From Chloroflexota bacterium (GTDB lineage: Bacteria; Chloroflexota; Anaerolineae; Aggregatilineales; Aggregatilineaceae): a stretch of 64,000 nt of DNA. Below the pieces are notes generated by a model. It ran no database searches. It saw only the letters and a program-made list of their open reading frames with translations, and had not been told where the DNA came from. Every line of letters begins with the position of its first letter. The first letter of the stretch is position 1. Shown here piece after piece: positions 20,000-27,079 of this stretch. Position numbers and translations under genes: made by a program. Where the stretch lies: assembly GCA_012729765.1 (NCBI GenBank), contig JAAYCM010000109.1:171098-235097 (forward strand), written 5' to 3'.

Positions 20000-20052
20000 G
20001 GGTAGACGTGTGGAGAATAGCTGTATGCTTCATCGGTAAATGTTTTCGACAT
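19981..20052 (-). CDS. Possible 23-residue leader peptide
   Basis: ATG at 20052 opens MSKTFTDEAYSYSPHVYPDS and ends SAA with a TGA that falls in the loop of the terminator hairpin. A ribosome finishing this ORF would cover the 5' arm of the terminator stem. A GAAAGG lies upstream but is not ideally spaced. There is no run of one amino acid that would point to an obvious charging signal. It may be chance. Confidence 0.25.
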   Translation of the reverse strand: MSKTFTDEAYSYSPHVYPDSSAA

Positions 20053-20108
20053 TTCAAAAGCGGCCTTTCACCCTGATGACGAGAGCGTGTTGATCGGGCG
20101 GTCCGGCT

Positions 20109-20135
20109 TCTATTAACATGTGAACAATTAATAGA
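20109..20135. promoter_or_regulatory. 8-bp inverted repeat in the rha leader
   Basis: TCTATTAA / TTAATAGA separated by 11 bases, AT-rich in otherwise GC-rich sequence. It lies about 40 bases inside the predicted transcript and could be a second operator or an RNA stem. Confidence 0.4.
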
Positions 20136-20154
20136 CACACGATCCAGAGAGTAG

Positions 20155-20178
20155 TTTCGTTTTCTTTCTTTATCTTTC
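20155..20178. promoter_or_regulatory. Candidate DeoR-family operator: three TTTC repeats at 10-bp spacing
   Basis: TTTC occurs at 20155, 20165 and 20175, each followed by N-TTT-like bases, so the repeats are on one face of the helix. The block directly abuts the -10 element on the downstream side. A matching block precedes the DeoR gene at 21052-21075. Direct repeats of this kind are usual for DeoR-family regulators. Confidence 0.55.
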
Positions 20179-20207
20179 AGGATATAGCATCACAAGGGTT
20201 CTGTCAA
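20179..20207 (-). promoter_or_regulatory. Promoter of the rha operon
   Basis: Perfect TTGACA on the minus strand (20202-20207) with TATCCT at 20179-20184 after 17 bases (TATATC at 15 bases is an alternative). It starts 28 bases after the DeoR stop codon. Confidence 0.6.
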
Positions 20208-20234
20208 CAATTGCTCCGGTCCGGCACGGCTCTG

Positions 20235-21023
20235 CTAGACATCGGAATAGGGTACCAGATCGACCTGCACATTCTGGCTGCGGAAGCGCTGCACCAGCTC
20301 GGCGGGCGCGTTCTGTGAGGTGATGATGTGCCGGATCTGCTGCGGCGGGACGATGGTATACGGCGCGACCTGCCCCCACTTGCTGCCATCGATCAGGAAC
20401 ACAGGGGCGACGCAGTAGCTGAACAGGGCGCGCTTGATGACGGCTTCGTCCGGGTCGATCTCACTGATCCCGACGACATCATCCAGGCCACGCGCGCTGA
20501 AGAAACCGAGGTTGAGATTGACTTTGGGCAGGCTCTCCGGCTGGCCCACAAGCGAGATCGCGTCGCGCCGCAGCCTGCCGCCGGGCATCAGAACCCGGAA
20601 TTGTGAATTGTTCAGAAAGCCCTGCGCGACCACGAGACTGTTGGTGACAATGGTGAGCCTGTCGAATTTGAGCAGGTGGGGGACCAGGGCATAGGATGAG
20701 GTGCTGGAGTCGAGCGCGATGCTGAAGCCATCGTGTACCAGCGCGGCGGCGGCCTGGGCAATCGCGTCCTTCTGCGCGTGGTTTTTCATCTGCCGCACGT
20801 TGAACGACAACTCTTGCAAGACCGGCTCACCGCTGCGGATCACTGCGCCGCCATAGGTGCGTTCCAGCAAACCGGCTTCTTCCAGTGCGCGCAGATCGTG
20901 GCGGATGGTCACGGCGCTCACATGCAGCAGATCGCTCAAGTCTTTGACCGCGACGCGCCCGCGCTGCTTGAGTTTCTCCAATATGATGCGCCGCCGCTCT
21001 TGCACGAATAATCCATCAGACAT
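20235..21023 (-). CDS. rhaR: DeoR-family transcriptional regulator of the rha locus
   Basis: 262 residues. N-terminal winged helix: ERRRIILEKLKQRGRVAVKDL, then SAVTIRHDLRALEEAGLLERTYGGAV, the DeoR signature. The C-terminal effector domain of the sugar-phosphate isomerase-like fold has ALDSSTSSYALVPHL, TNSLVVAQGFL, LMPGGRLRRD and FLIDGSKWG. Start chosen at 21023 (MSDGLFVQERRR) with GAGGG upstream. Placed directly upstream of the rha operon and probably autoregulated. The effector is likely a rhamnose pathway phosphate such as rhamnulose-1-phosphate, by analogy. Confidence 0.9.
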   Translation of the reverse strand: MSDGLFVQERRRIILEKLKQRGRVAVKDLSDLLHVSAVTIRHDLRALEEAGLLERTYGGAVIRSGEPVLQELSFNVRQMKNHAQKDAIAQAAAALVHDGFSIALDSSTSSYALVPHLLKFDRLTIVTNSLVVAQGFLNNSQFRVLMPGGRLRRDAISLVGQPESLPKVNLNLGFFSARGLDDVVGISEIDPDEAVIKRALFSYCVAPVFLIDGSKWGQVAPYTIVPPQQIRHIITSQNAPAELVQRFRSQNVQVDLVPYSDV

Positions 21024-21051
21024 TAATTTCAGCCCTCGACTTCCACGATTT

Positions 21052-21075
21052 GAAACAAAAAGAAACAAAAGGAAA
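21052..21075. promoter_or_regulatory. Candidate DeoR operator upstream of the regulator gene
   Basis: GAAA (TTTC on the other strand) at 21052, 21062 and 21072, an exact 10-bp period, in an A-rich block between the -10 (21090-21095) and the DeoR ATG. Same repeat and spacing as 20155-20178. Confidence 0.55.
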
Positions 21076-21089
21076 TGTCCTTTTGTCTC

Positions 21090-21116
21090 ATTGTACACCA
21101 TTTTTATGCTGTGCAA
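21090..21116 (-). promoter_or_regulatory. Promoter of the DeoR gene
   Basis: TACAAT on the minus strand (21090-21095) in the context GGTGTACAAT, with TTGCAC at 21111-21116 (15-base spacer, short). The same GGTGTACAAT is found before the LarA gene. Confidence 0.4.
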
Positions 21117-21190
21117 CTGTGACATCTGGAAAACAAAAAAGATGGGCCGCGTGTTTCAGCGCTGCCCACCCGCTCACGCAGGGATGCCAG

Positions 21191-22477
21191 TTAGACCGCG
21201 GCACGCGCCCCGACGACATACGGCACGGTCTGCGGGCCTTCGGGCAGCACACAGATTCGCGCCGCCGGGCCGTATTTGTGGCGCAGCGCCTCGATTGCCG
21301 TCTCAATGTTGCGGCACGGCTTGAGCAGCGCTCCGGTGATCTGCTCTGGGGAGAGGTGATCGGAATAGACGTAGACCTGGGCCTTGTGCTGGATCATGGC
21401 CTGAATCTGCGCCTGCCACTGGTCCTGGCGCGGCTCATCCCAGGCAAGAATCTTTGCCAACAGTTCTTCAGGGCTGCTCGCCTCGCGCAAAAGCTGGCCG
21501 TACAGCCCGTGATCGGGGATGCCGTCCCAGCACTCGGCGGCGATGATGATTGTGCCCCCCGGCCTGACGACCTGCGCCGCCGCGCTCATGCCCTTGACCG
21601 ATTGGTACAGGTTGAGGTCGAGCGGGTAGCCGGAGTTGGTCGTGATCACGATATCGAACAGCTCCTCGACCGGAACCATCGCCGTTTCGCGCACAAAATC
21701 GGTCCCGGCGGTGTGCGCCGCGTCCAGATCGCCGGCAAAGACGCCCGTGATCGCCTTGTCGCGGTTGAGCGTGACGTTCAGCAAAAAAGTTGGCCCGGTC
21801 AACAGGGCCGCCTCGCGCACCTCTTCCCAGATCGGGTTGCCATGCGTGATGCCCCACGTGGCGTTGGGATGCCCGATCATCTGCGCGTCGTGGTTGCCCA
21901 GGACGGTTTTCAGCCCGGCCATGCCCGGCATAACCGCCTTGCCGCCGCCGGAAAACCCCGCGAAGAAGTGCGGCTCGATGAACCCGGTCAGGATTTTGAC
22001 ACCGGCTTCCAGGTAAGCGCGGTTGATCCACAGCTCGTGCCCGCGTGAGGTCTGGCCCAGGCAGACCTGCGTCGCCGGGTCGTCGAACCCATTCTGCTCG
22101 ATCCGGCAGCGGCGCACGATCTCAGCCCCTAACATGCGCTCCAGCTCATCGGGCGTGTTGCGCCGGTGGGTACCGAGCGCGTTACACAGCACGATCTGTT
22201 CCGGCGGGACATGGCTTAGCTCGTCCAGCAGGGCCGGCAGCATCAGGTGGTTGGGCGTGGGGCGCGTGATGTCGCTGAAGACGATGGCGACGGTATCGGC
22301 GGACGAAACGCGATCGCGCAGCGGGGCCGAGCCGATGGGCTGGCGCAGCGCGTCGCGGAGTGCGGCCTGAGGATCGGGCAGCCCCGGCACGTAGCGTGGC
22401 TCGACGAGCGTTACGTTCGCGTCGTCGGGCAGGTGCAGTGCGAGTCCGGTTTTGCCGTAAGCGAGTTTGATATCCAT
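21191..22477 (-). CDS. LarA-family nickel-pincer-dependent racemase/epimerase
   Basis: 428 residues, full length for LarA. Known LarA uses a nickel pincer nucleotide cofactor to racemise lactate by hydride transfer; homologues act on other 2-hydroxy acids. Catalytic positions appear intact: Arg in SDITRPTPNHLMLP, His in NALGTHRRNTP, His in EPHFFAGF, cofactor Lys in SGGGKAVMPG, metal His near MIGHPNATWGITHGNP, and Lys in NLYQSVKGMSAA. Cofactor genes larB, larC and larE are not in the window. It is upstream of the DeoR gene and divergent from a class II aldolase, so lactate or a related sugar acid is the likely substrate; this is inference. Confidence 0.88.
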   Translation of the reverse strand: MDIKLAYGKTGLALHLPDDANVTLVEPRYVPGLPDPQAALRDALRQPIGSAPLRDRVSSADTVAIVFSDITRPTPNHLMLPALLDELSHVPPEQIVLCNALGTHRRNTPDELERMLGAEIVRRCRIEQNGFDDPATQVCLGQTSRGHELWINRAYLEAGVKILTGFIEPHFFAGFSGGGKAVMPGMAGLKTVLGNHDAQMIGHPNATWGITHGNPIWEEVREAALLTGPTFLLNVTLNRDKAITGVFAGDLDAAHTAGTDFVRETAMVPVEELFDIVITTNSGYPLDLNLYQSVKGMSAAAQVVRPGGTIIIAAECWDGIPDHGLYGQLLREASSPEELLAKILAWDEPRQDQWQAQIQAMIQHKAQVYVYSDHLSPEQITGALLKPCRNIETAIEALRHKYGPAARICVLPEGPQTVPYVVGARAAV

Positions 22478-22790
22478 ACGAGTACGCCTTCTGGTGCGCT
22501 GCGGCGTTTCTGCCAGGGCCGCATTTTATGCTGCTATTGTACACCTATGCGACCCAACGCGAGAGCCGCGCTAGTACTATCGTGAACAGCGGGCATTCCG
22601 CTCGTTTTTGACTAAAACTTCACTGGAAACTGATGTCAGCAGGTGAAAAAGAGATTGCACTTCCTTTCACTTTATTGTATTATCTTGCTGTTTGAAAATA
22701 AAAGAAACCGGCAGCGCGACGCCTGACAACGCAGTTGCGGCGCTAGGCTGCCGTCTAGACTGGCACACGTACGAGCAGGAGACGTACAGC
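22478..22790. other. Divergent promoter region, LarA homologue and class II aldolase
   Basis: 313 bases. Leftward, GGTGTACAAT (TACAAT at 22536-22541) precedes the LarA gene. Rightward, a promoter is at 22655-22683. AT-rich compared with its surroundings from 22600 to 22710. Confidence 0.5.
22655..22683 (+). promoter_or_regulatory. Promoter of the class II aldolase gene
   Basis: TTGCAC (22655-22660), 17 bases, TATTAT (22678-22683). The spacer includes CCTTTCACTTTA, which resembles one unit of the TTTC operator repeats. Confidence 0.45.
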
Positions 22791-23462
22791 ATGGGCACGT
22801 ATCAGGAATGGAATGAGTGGGCGATCCGGCGCGAGATGTGCGAGATGGGGCAGCGCCTCTACCAGCATTTCTTCGTCGCCGCGAGCGATGGCAATATTTC
22901 CGTGCGCCTCAACGATCACGAGGTGCTGATGACGCCGACGAACGTCAGCAAGGGCTTCATGAAGCCGGAGCATATGGTCAAGTTGGACCTGGACGGGCAC
23001 GAGATCGGCAGCATGGGGCCGAAGGCATCGTCGGAGCGCCGGATGCATATGGCGATCTATCGCAACCGGCCCGACGTGCGCGCCATCGTACACGCGCACC
23101 CGCCGACCGCGACCGGGTTTGCCGTTGCCAATATCGGGCTGGATCAGCCGTTTCTGCCGGAAGTCGTGGTGCGCACCGGCCCGACGCCGTGCGTGCCGTA
23201 TGCTATTCCGGGCGGCGACGAGCTGCCGGAGTCGCTGATCCCCTTCCTGGAAGGGCACAACACGCTGCTGCTGGGCAATCATGGGGTGGTGGCCTACGGC
23301 GAGACGCTGACCGATGCCATGTTCAATATGGAAACGGTCGAGCTAAACGCCCGCATCTACCTGACCGCACACCAGTTGGGCCGGATCAACTTCCTGAACG
23401 AGGAACAGGTCGAGGCGCTGCGCGAGCGTTATGGTAAGGCCGAACTGGTCAAGATGCCCTAG
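22791..23462 (+). CDS. Class II aldolase/adducin family protein
   Basis: 223 residues. Motifs: ASDGNISVRLNDHEVLMTP, KGFMKPEHMVKLDLDG, SSERRMHMAIYRNRPDV (Glu/Arg), IVHAHPPTATGFA (zinc His) and LLGNHGVVAYGETLTDA (third zinc His). It resembles L-fuculose/ribulose-phosphate aldolase-type enzymes rather than the RhaEW aldolase domain. AGGAG lies 9 bases before the ATG; an upstream in-frame ATG at 22692 has no ribosome site. Divergent from the LarA homologue, so both may handle the same sugar acid. Third class II aldolase domain in this locus. Confidence 0.88.
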   Translation: MGTYQEWNEWAIRREMCEMGQRLYQHFFVAASDGNISVRLNDHEVLMTPTNVSKGFMKPEHMVKLDLDGHEIGSMGPKASSERRMHMAIYRNRPDVRAIVHAHPPTATGFAVANIGLDQPFLPEVVVRTGPTPCVPYAIPGGDELPESLIPFLEGHNTLLLGNHGVVAYGETLTDAMFNMETVELNARIYLTAHQLGRINFLNEEQVEALRERYGKAELVKMP

Positions 23463-23491
23463 GCGGCAGCTACATCCAGGCGAGAACACAA

Positions 23492-23528
23492 CCGGCGGCA
23501 CTCCACACAGGATGCCGCCGGACTTTTC
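23492..23528. terminator. Terminator between convergent aldolase and PBP genes
   Basis: Perfect 9-bp stem CCGGCGGCA / TGCCGCCGG with a 12-base loop, followed on the plus strand by ACTTTTC. It serves the aldolase gene and perhaps the convergent PBP gene. Confidence 0.65.
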
Positions 23529-23551
23529 GTAGGAAAGCGGGATCGCTGCCG

Positions 23552-25756
23552 CTACTCACCGATGGTCGAGCACTCGTCCTGCCACAGCGGCGGCCATTCC
23601 GACTGCGGCATGTGGTAGTAGTCCTCGATGATGCGGCGCACGATCGGCGCGGCGACCTCGGAGCCTTCGCACGAGTTCTCGACCAGGACCGTGATCGCGA
23701 TCTGCGGATCGTCTTGTGGCACGAAGGCGGTAAACCACGAGTGCGGCTTGACCGTTTCACCGCCGGCCTGGGCCGTGCCGGTTTTGCCGCAGACAATGAT
23801 GTCAGTCGCCTGATAGTTGTACCACTCCTCGAAGATGAAGCGCGCGGTACCGTTCTCGTCCAGCGTGACATCGCACATCGCGGCGCGGATCGCCTCGTAG
23901 GTGGTCGGCGTATAGCCCAGATCGGTCGCGCCTGGCTCCGACTGATAGGTCGGCACACCGTCTGCGCCCTGCACCCGCAGCACGAAGCGCGGTTCCCACA
24001 GCTTGCCGTTGCTGGCAACCGCCGCCGTCATGCGGACGATCTGCATCGGCGTGATCTGCACGTCGCCCTGCCCGATCACGAGGTTGAGCGTGCTGCTGAG
24101 CGCCCAGGGACCAAAGCTGTTGTCCGGGCCGGGGATCGCGCCGATGTTTTCCGGCAGAAGGCTCTGGCCGGTGGCAATGCCCAGCCCCATCTCGCGGGCG
24201 TACTGGGTGATATAGCCGGGATTGGCGCGGTGCAGCTCGACGCCAAGCTGCCAGAAATAGGGATTACACGAGTAGGTCAGCGCCTTCGGGAAGTCTACAT
24301 CGCCGTGCCCTTCCGGCTCCCAGTCGGTGCGCGTCTGGTCGCCATATTCCTCGCCTTCCCAGGTGCCGTCGCAAACAACCATCGTGTCGAGATCATAGAC
24401 GCCGCTGTCCAGCCCGGCGGCCATCGACACGATCTTGAACACCGAGGCCGCCGGATAGAGGCCCTGGAGCGGGCGGTTGAGCAGCGGCGTGCGCGGATCG
24501 CTTTCCAGCGCGCTCAGCATCGCCCCCCGGTCGAGCGGCGAATTGGGGTTGAACAGGCTGGGGTTGAACCAGGGATAGCTCGCCATCGCCAGCACCTCGC
24601 CCGTCTTTACGTCCATCACGACCGCCGCCGCCCCACGCGAGGTGGGGGACCATGTCGGCCCAGAGAGGTTATAAGCCTGGACCAGCGCCAGTTGGACTGC
24701 CGCCTGCAGTTCGCGGTCGATGGTCAGGTACACGTCCTGGCCCGGCACCGCTGGCATGGCGGCCAGCTCGCGCAGGGTTTCGCCGGTCGGGGCCAGGATG
24801 CGCAGCGCGCCGCCGATCGTCCCGGCCAGCTCCTGCTGGTAGGCCCGCTCGATGCCCTCGCGCCCGATCAGCGCGTCCACCGGATAGGCTTTGTACTCGT
24901 CCTGCTGCTCTGCCGGGATCGGCGCGACGTAGCCGATCAGGTGGGTCGCCAATTCGCCCGCGTACAGGCGCGTGGTGCGCGAGGTGATCTCCACCCGGCA
25001 CAGCTCGGAGAGGAACTGCTGCTCGCGCTGGTAGGTTTCCTCGTCGATCTCGCCCACCAGAAAGCGCGATTCAGGGAAATAGTTGCCGAACTGCGCGCGC
25101 AGATCGTCCAGCTCGCGCCGCAGAATACGCGACAGCGCGTTCATGCAGCCGTCCGGGTTGGGGATGTTCTGCTGGATCAGGTACAACTGCACCGCCGTGC
25201 CCCGATCATCCACCAGCACATCGCCATCGCGGTCGTAGATGTTGCCGCGCGGCGGGAGCACGCGCTGTAGTTCCAGGCGTGCGCCCTCGGTCAGCTCGCT
25301 GAGGATGTCCATGAACGACCACGCGACTCGCCAGCCGTCCGGCGTCTCGATCAGGCGCATGATCCGGTTGGGGTCCGCGATGGGGCCAAGCATCTCCGAC
25401 TGGAAGGTAACATCGTAGCGGATGATCGCGGTCGTGCCCTGGCGCGCCGCCTCGTGGATGCTCGACTCCAGGCTGTTGAGCGTCATCTGCGTGGCGGCGT
25501 TGGTATAGGCGTCGGTGAAGGCCTGCTCGGAATAGCGGCTCTGGCTGTCGGGACTGATCAGCGCGTACATGGCCGCGAAGTCGGATGACTGCCAGGCGCT
25601 CAGAAAACTACCGGCAGTCTCTTCCGCCTGCTCCAGCGTGAGCGGCCCCGGCATGTTGGGATTGTTCAGGCTGCTGCTGGTCAGCCCGCTGCACGCTGTC
25701 AGGGCAACGGCGCCGATAAGCAACAGGATCAATGAGCGTTTCGCCCGGTGCATCAT
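23552..25756 (-). CDS. Penicillin-binding protein, class B transpeptidase lipoprotein
   Basis: 734 residues. A lipobox (LIGAVALTAC) predicts a membrane-anchored lipoprotein facing outward. Residues about 40-165 are an NTF2-like MecA N-terminal domain (AEETAGSFLSAWQSSDFAAMY), then a dimerisation domain (PPRGNIYDRDGDVLVDDRG) and the transpeptidase domain. Active site: Ser in AASVFKIV (SxxK, near residue 437), SCN in YSCNPYF and KTGT in VCGKTGTAQ. It cross-links peptidoglycan; the MecA-like domain occurs in low-affinity PBPs but resistance cannot be claimed. Start taken at 25756 with GAGAG upstream, not the earlier TTG. Confidence 0.92.
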   Translation of the reverse strand: MMHRAKRSLILLLIGAVALTACSGLTSSSLNNPNMPGPLTLEQAEETAGSFLSAWQSSDFAAMYALISPDSQSRYSEQAFTDAYTNAATQMTLNSLESSIHEAARQGTTAIIRYDVTFQSEMLGPIADPNRIMRLIETPDGWRVAWSFMDILSELTEGARLELQRVLPPRGNIYDRDGDVLVDDRGTAVQLYLIQQNIPNPDGCMNALSRILRRELDDLRAQFGNYFPESRFLVGEIDEETYQREQQFLSELCRVEITSRTTRLYAGELATHLIGYVAPIPAEQQDEYKAYPVDALIGREGIERAYQQELAGTIGGALRILAPTGETLRELAAMPAVPGQDVYLTIDRELQAAVQLALVQAYNLSGPTWSPTSRGAAAVVMDVKTGEVLAMASYPWFNPSLFNPNSPLDRGAMLSALESDPRTPLLNRPLQGLYPAASVFKIVSMAAGLDSGVYDLDTMVVCDGTWEGEEYGDQTRTDWEPEGHGDVDFPKALTYSCNPYFWQLGVELHRANPGYITQYAREMGLGIATGQSLLPENIGAIPGPDNSFGPWALSSTLNLVIGQGDVQITPMQIVRMTAAVASNGKLWEPRFVLRVQGADGVPTYQSEPGATDLGYTPTTYEAIRAAMCDVTLDENGTARFIFEEWYNYQATDIIVCGKTGTAQAGGETVKPHSWFTAFVPQDDPQIAITVLVENSCEGSEVAAPIVRRIIEDYYHMPQSEWPPLWQDECSTIGE

Positions 25757-25960
25757 AAGCTCTCTCGCCAAAAACTCTCGATTTCGATGCGGGTGGGATT
25801 ATGACCGGGGAACAGGCCGCAGGCTCGACGCCCACCGGACGCTCGCCTGACGCTGATTTGCTTCCCGCCCCCACCACGACAAAAGGCCAGATCGCGCTGG
25901 CCCCCTCTTGTAACATCTAGTGTCGCCCGTTTGGTGCGATTTTTCAAGGGCAAAGCCGGA

Positions 25961-26536
25961 TCAGGCGCGGCGGCGGCTCCAACCCGTCATCGAGAGGATC
26001 ACCGCGCCCATCCCGATCATGATCACCATCACGGCCAGCGAGGCGGCGGTCGAGAGCAGCAGCCGCATAGACGTCTCGAGCGGCTCCTCGTCGCTGTCGG
26101 CGGCCACGATCTGGGCCGCGACCTCGGCCCGCAGCGCGTCCAGCGGCACAGGCACCGCTCCAAACGGTGCGATCGTCAGGCGCTGTTCGGCGTCCAGACT
26201 GTAGGTGCCCTCGTTCGAGGTGGTCATGCGGTAGGTCGGGCTTTCGGTGAAGGTCAGGCTGTAGATGCCGGCGGCCAGGTTCTCGAAGCAGAACTGCTCC
26301 TCGTTGTCGGCGGTGATATGCGTGGCGATGATCACCCCGCCGGTCGAAAGGTTGACGTTGACGCCGCCCAGCGAGATTTCATTCTCTTCGCGCAGCCCGT
26401 TGCCGTTGGCGTCAGCATAGGCCGCGACGCACAGCGCGCCGGTGCCATTTTGTGCCGCCGCCGGCAGGGATGGAATCGCCAGCATACCCGGAATGATCAG
26501 GGTGAGAGCGAGCAGGAGAAACCGGATCGAGGGCAT
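25961..26536 (-). CDS. Exported single-pass membrane protein with a prealbumin-like (SdrD B/CNA-type) domain
   Basis: 191 residues. Signal peptide FLLLALTLIIPGMLAIP ending near AAAQN. The middle segment, VAAYADANGNGLREENE then LGGVNVNLST and FENLAAGIYSLTF, is the D-x-N-x-N-G calcium-loop and G-x-Y strand pattern of SdrD-B/CNA-B repeats. A C-terminal membrane helix (SLAVMVIMIGMGAVILS) ends in basic TGWSRRRA, so it is likely anchored with the domain outside. Role unknown. Start at 26536 rather than an upstream in-frame ATG, because of the GGGAG site. Confidence 0.7.
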   Translation of the reverse strand: MPSIRFLLLALTLIIPGMLAIPSLPAAAQNGTGALCVAAYADANGNGLREENEISLGGVNVNLSTGGVIIATHITADNEEQFCFENLAAGIYSLTFTESPTYRMTTSNEGTYSLDAEQRLTIAPFGAVPVPLDALRAEVAAQIVAADSDEEPLETSMRLLLSTAASLAVMVIMIGMGAVILSMTGWSRRRA

Positions 26537-26599
26537 CGCAGGTTGGCTCCCTGTGGCAGTGTAACGCAACCGGCCAGCACGCCGGGCTGACGGCTCAAA

Positions 26600-26627
26600 A
26601 GTATATCGTAGGGAAGTGGGCTGTCAA
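26600..26627 (-). promoter_or_regulatory. Promoter of the SdrD-like gene
   Basis: Perfect TTGACA (26622-26627), 16 bases, TATACT (26600-26605) on the minus strand, about 65 bases upstream of the ATG at 26536. Confidence 0.6.
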
Positions 26628-26633
26628 CTTCGC

Positions 26634-26692
26634 TTGCCGCCACCGGGGTCCGAAAGTACACTTAGGGGGCACGCGCGCCGTGCGCTGCCCCC
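26634..26692 (+). promoter_or_regulatory. Promoter and leader hairpin of the 83-residue gene
   Basis: TTGCCG (26634-26639), 17 bases, TACACT (26657-26662), then a 7-bp stem GGGGGCA / TGCCCCC (26665-26692) in the leader, 25 bases before the ATG. Confidence 0.35.
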
Positions 26693-26716
26693 ATAAGCCG
26701 TAAAGGATGCACCTCG

Positions 26717-26968
26717 ATGTCCATCAAAGTCGAAAAGGGTATGGTTATCTTCCGCCGCTGGGACCGTCATGCCGGGCTGGACGAAACCTCGTCATCCTTT
26801 ATGACGCTGGATGATCTGTTCGCCCTGTGCCTGCAGGCCAACGATCCGCTGCTGGTGGATCGCGTGACCATCGAGGGCGAGGACAGCAGTGGGACACGGC
26901 GCGTCGTGACGCTGGTGTTTCAATCGGTCAGCATCTCAGATGACGGCTCGTCCGGCTCTCGATCCTGA
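26717..26968 (+). CDS. Small protein of unknown function, 83 residues
   Basis: I do not recognise the family. The protein is acidic, begins MSIKVEKGMVIFRRWDRHAG, has a short helix TLDDLFALCLQAND and two strands DRVTIEGED and RRVVTLVFQSVSIS, and ends with a Ser-rich tail. AAGGA lies 10 bases upstream and a hairpin terminator follows, so it looks like a real single-gene unit. The alternation of strands suggests a small alpha/beta fold; no membrane segment or signal peptide. Confidence 0.6.
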   Translation: MSIKVEKGMVIFRRWDRHAGLDETSSSFMTLDDLFALCLQANDPLLVDRVTIEGEDSSGTRRVVTLVFQSVSISDDGSSGSRS

Positions 26969-27012
26969 CTCGCGCCGGTTTTCTGGCCGGTTGGCCCTCA
27001 ATTGCCAAATAA

Positions 27013-27046
27013 GGGCGGGCGCGGTAGTATTCCGCCCGCCGTTTTA
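27013..27046 (+). terminator. Intrinsic terminator
   Basis: GC stem (GGCGGGCG-C-GG with CCGCCCGCC, one bulge) with a 7-base loop, followed by GTTTTATT. It ends the 83-residue gene unit just before the M23 peptidase gene. Confidence 0.6.
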
Positions 27047-27079
27047 TTGTGAGCCGGATGGGGGAGAAGGACTGGCGGT

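Larger units (their letters stand above)
19846..20234 (-). other. Long leader of the rha operon
   Basis: The 389-base gap between the DeoR gene and rhaB holds, in the direction of transcription, a promoter (20179-20207), phased TTTC repeats (20155-20178), an 8-bp inverted repeat (20109-20135), a possible leader peptide (19981-20052), an intrinsic terminator (19956-19999) and about 110 bases of further GC-rich leader with a CCGCC/GGCGG stem. Confidence 0.6.
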
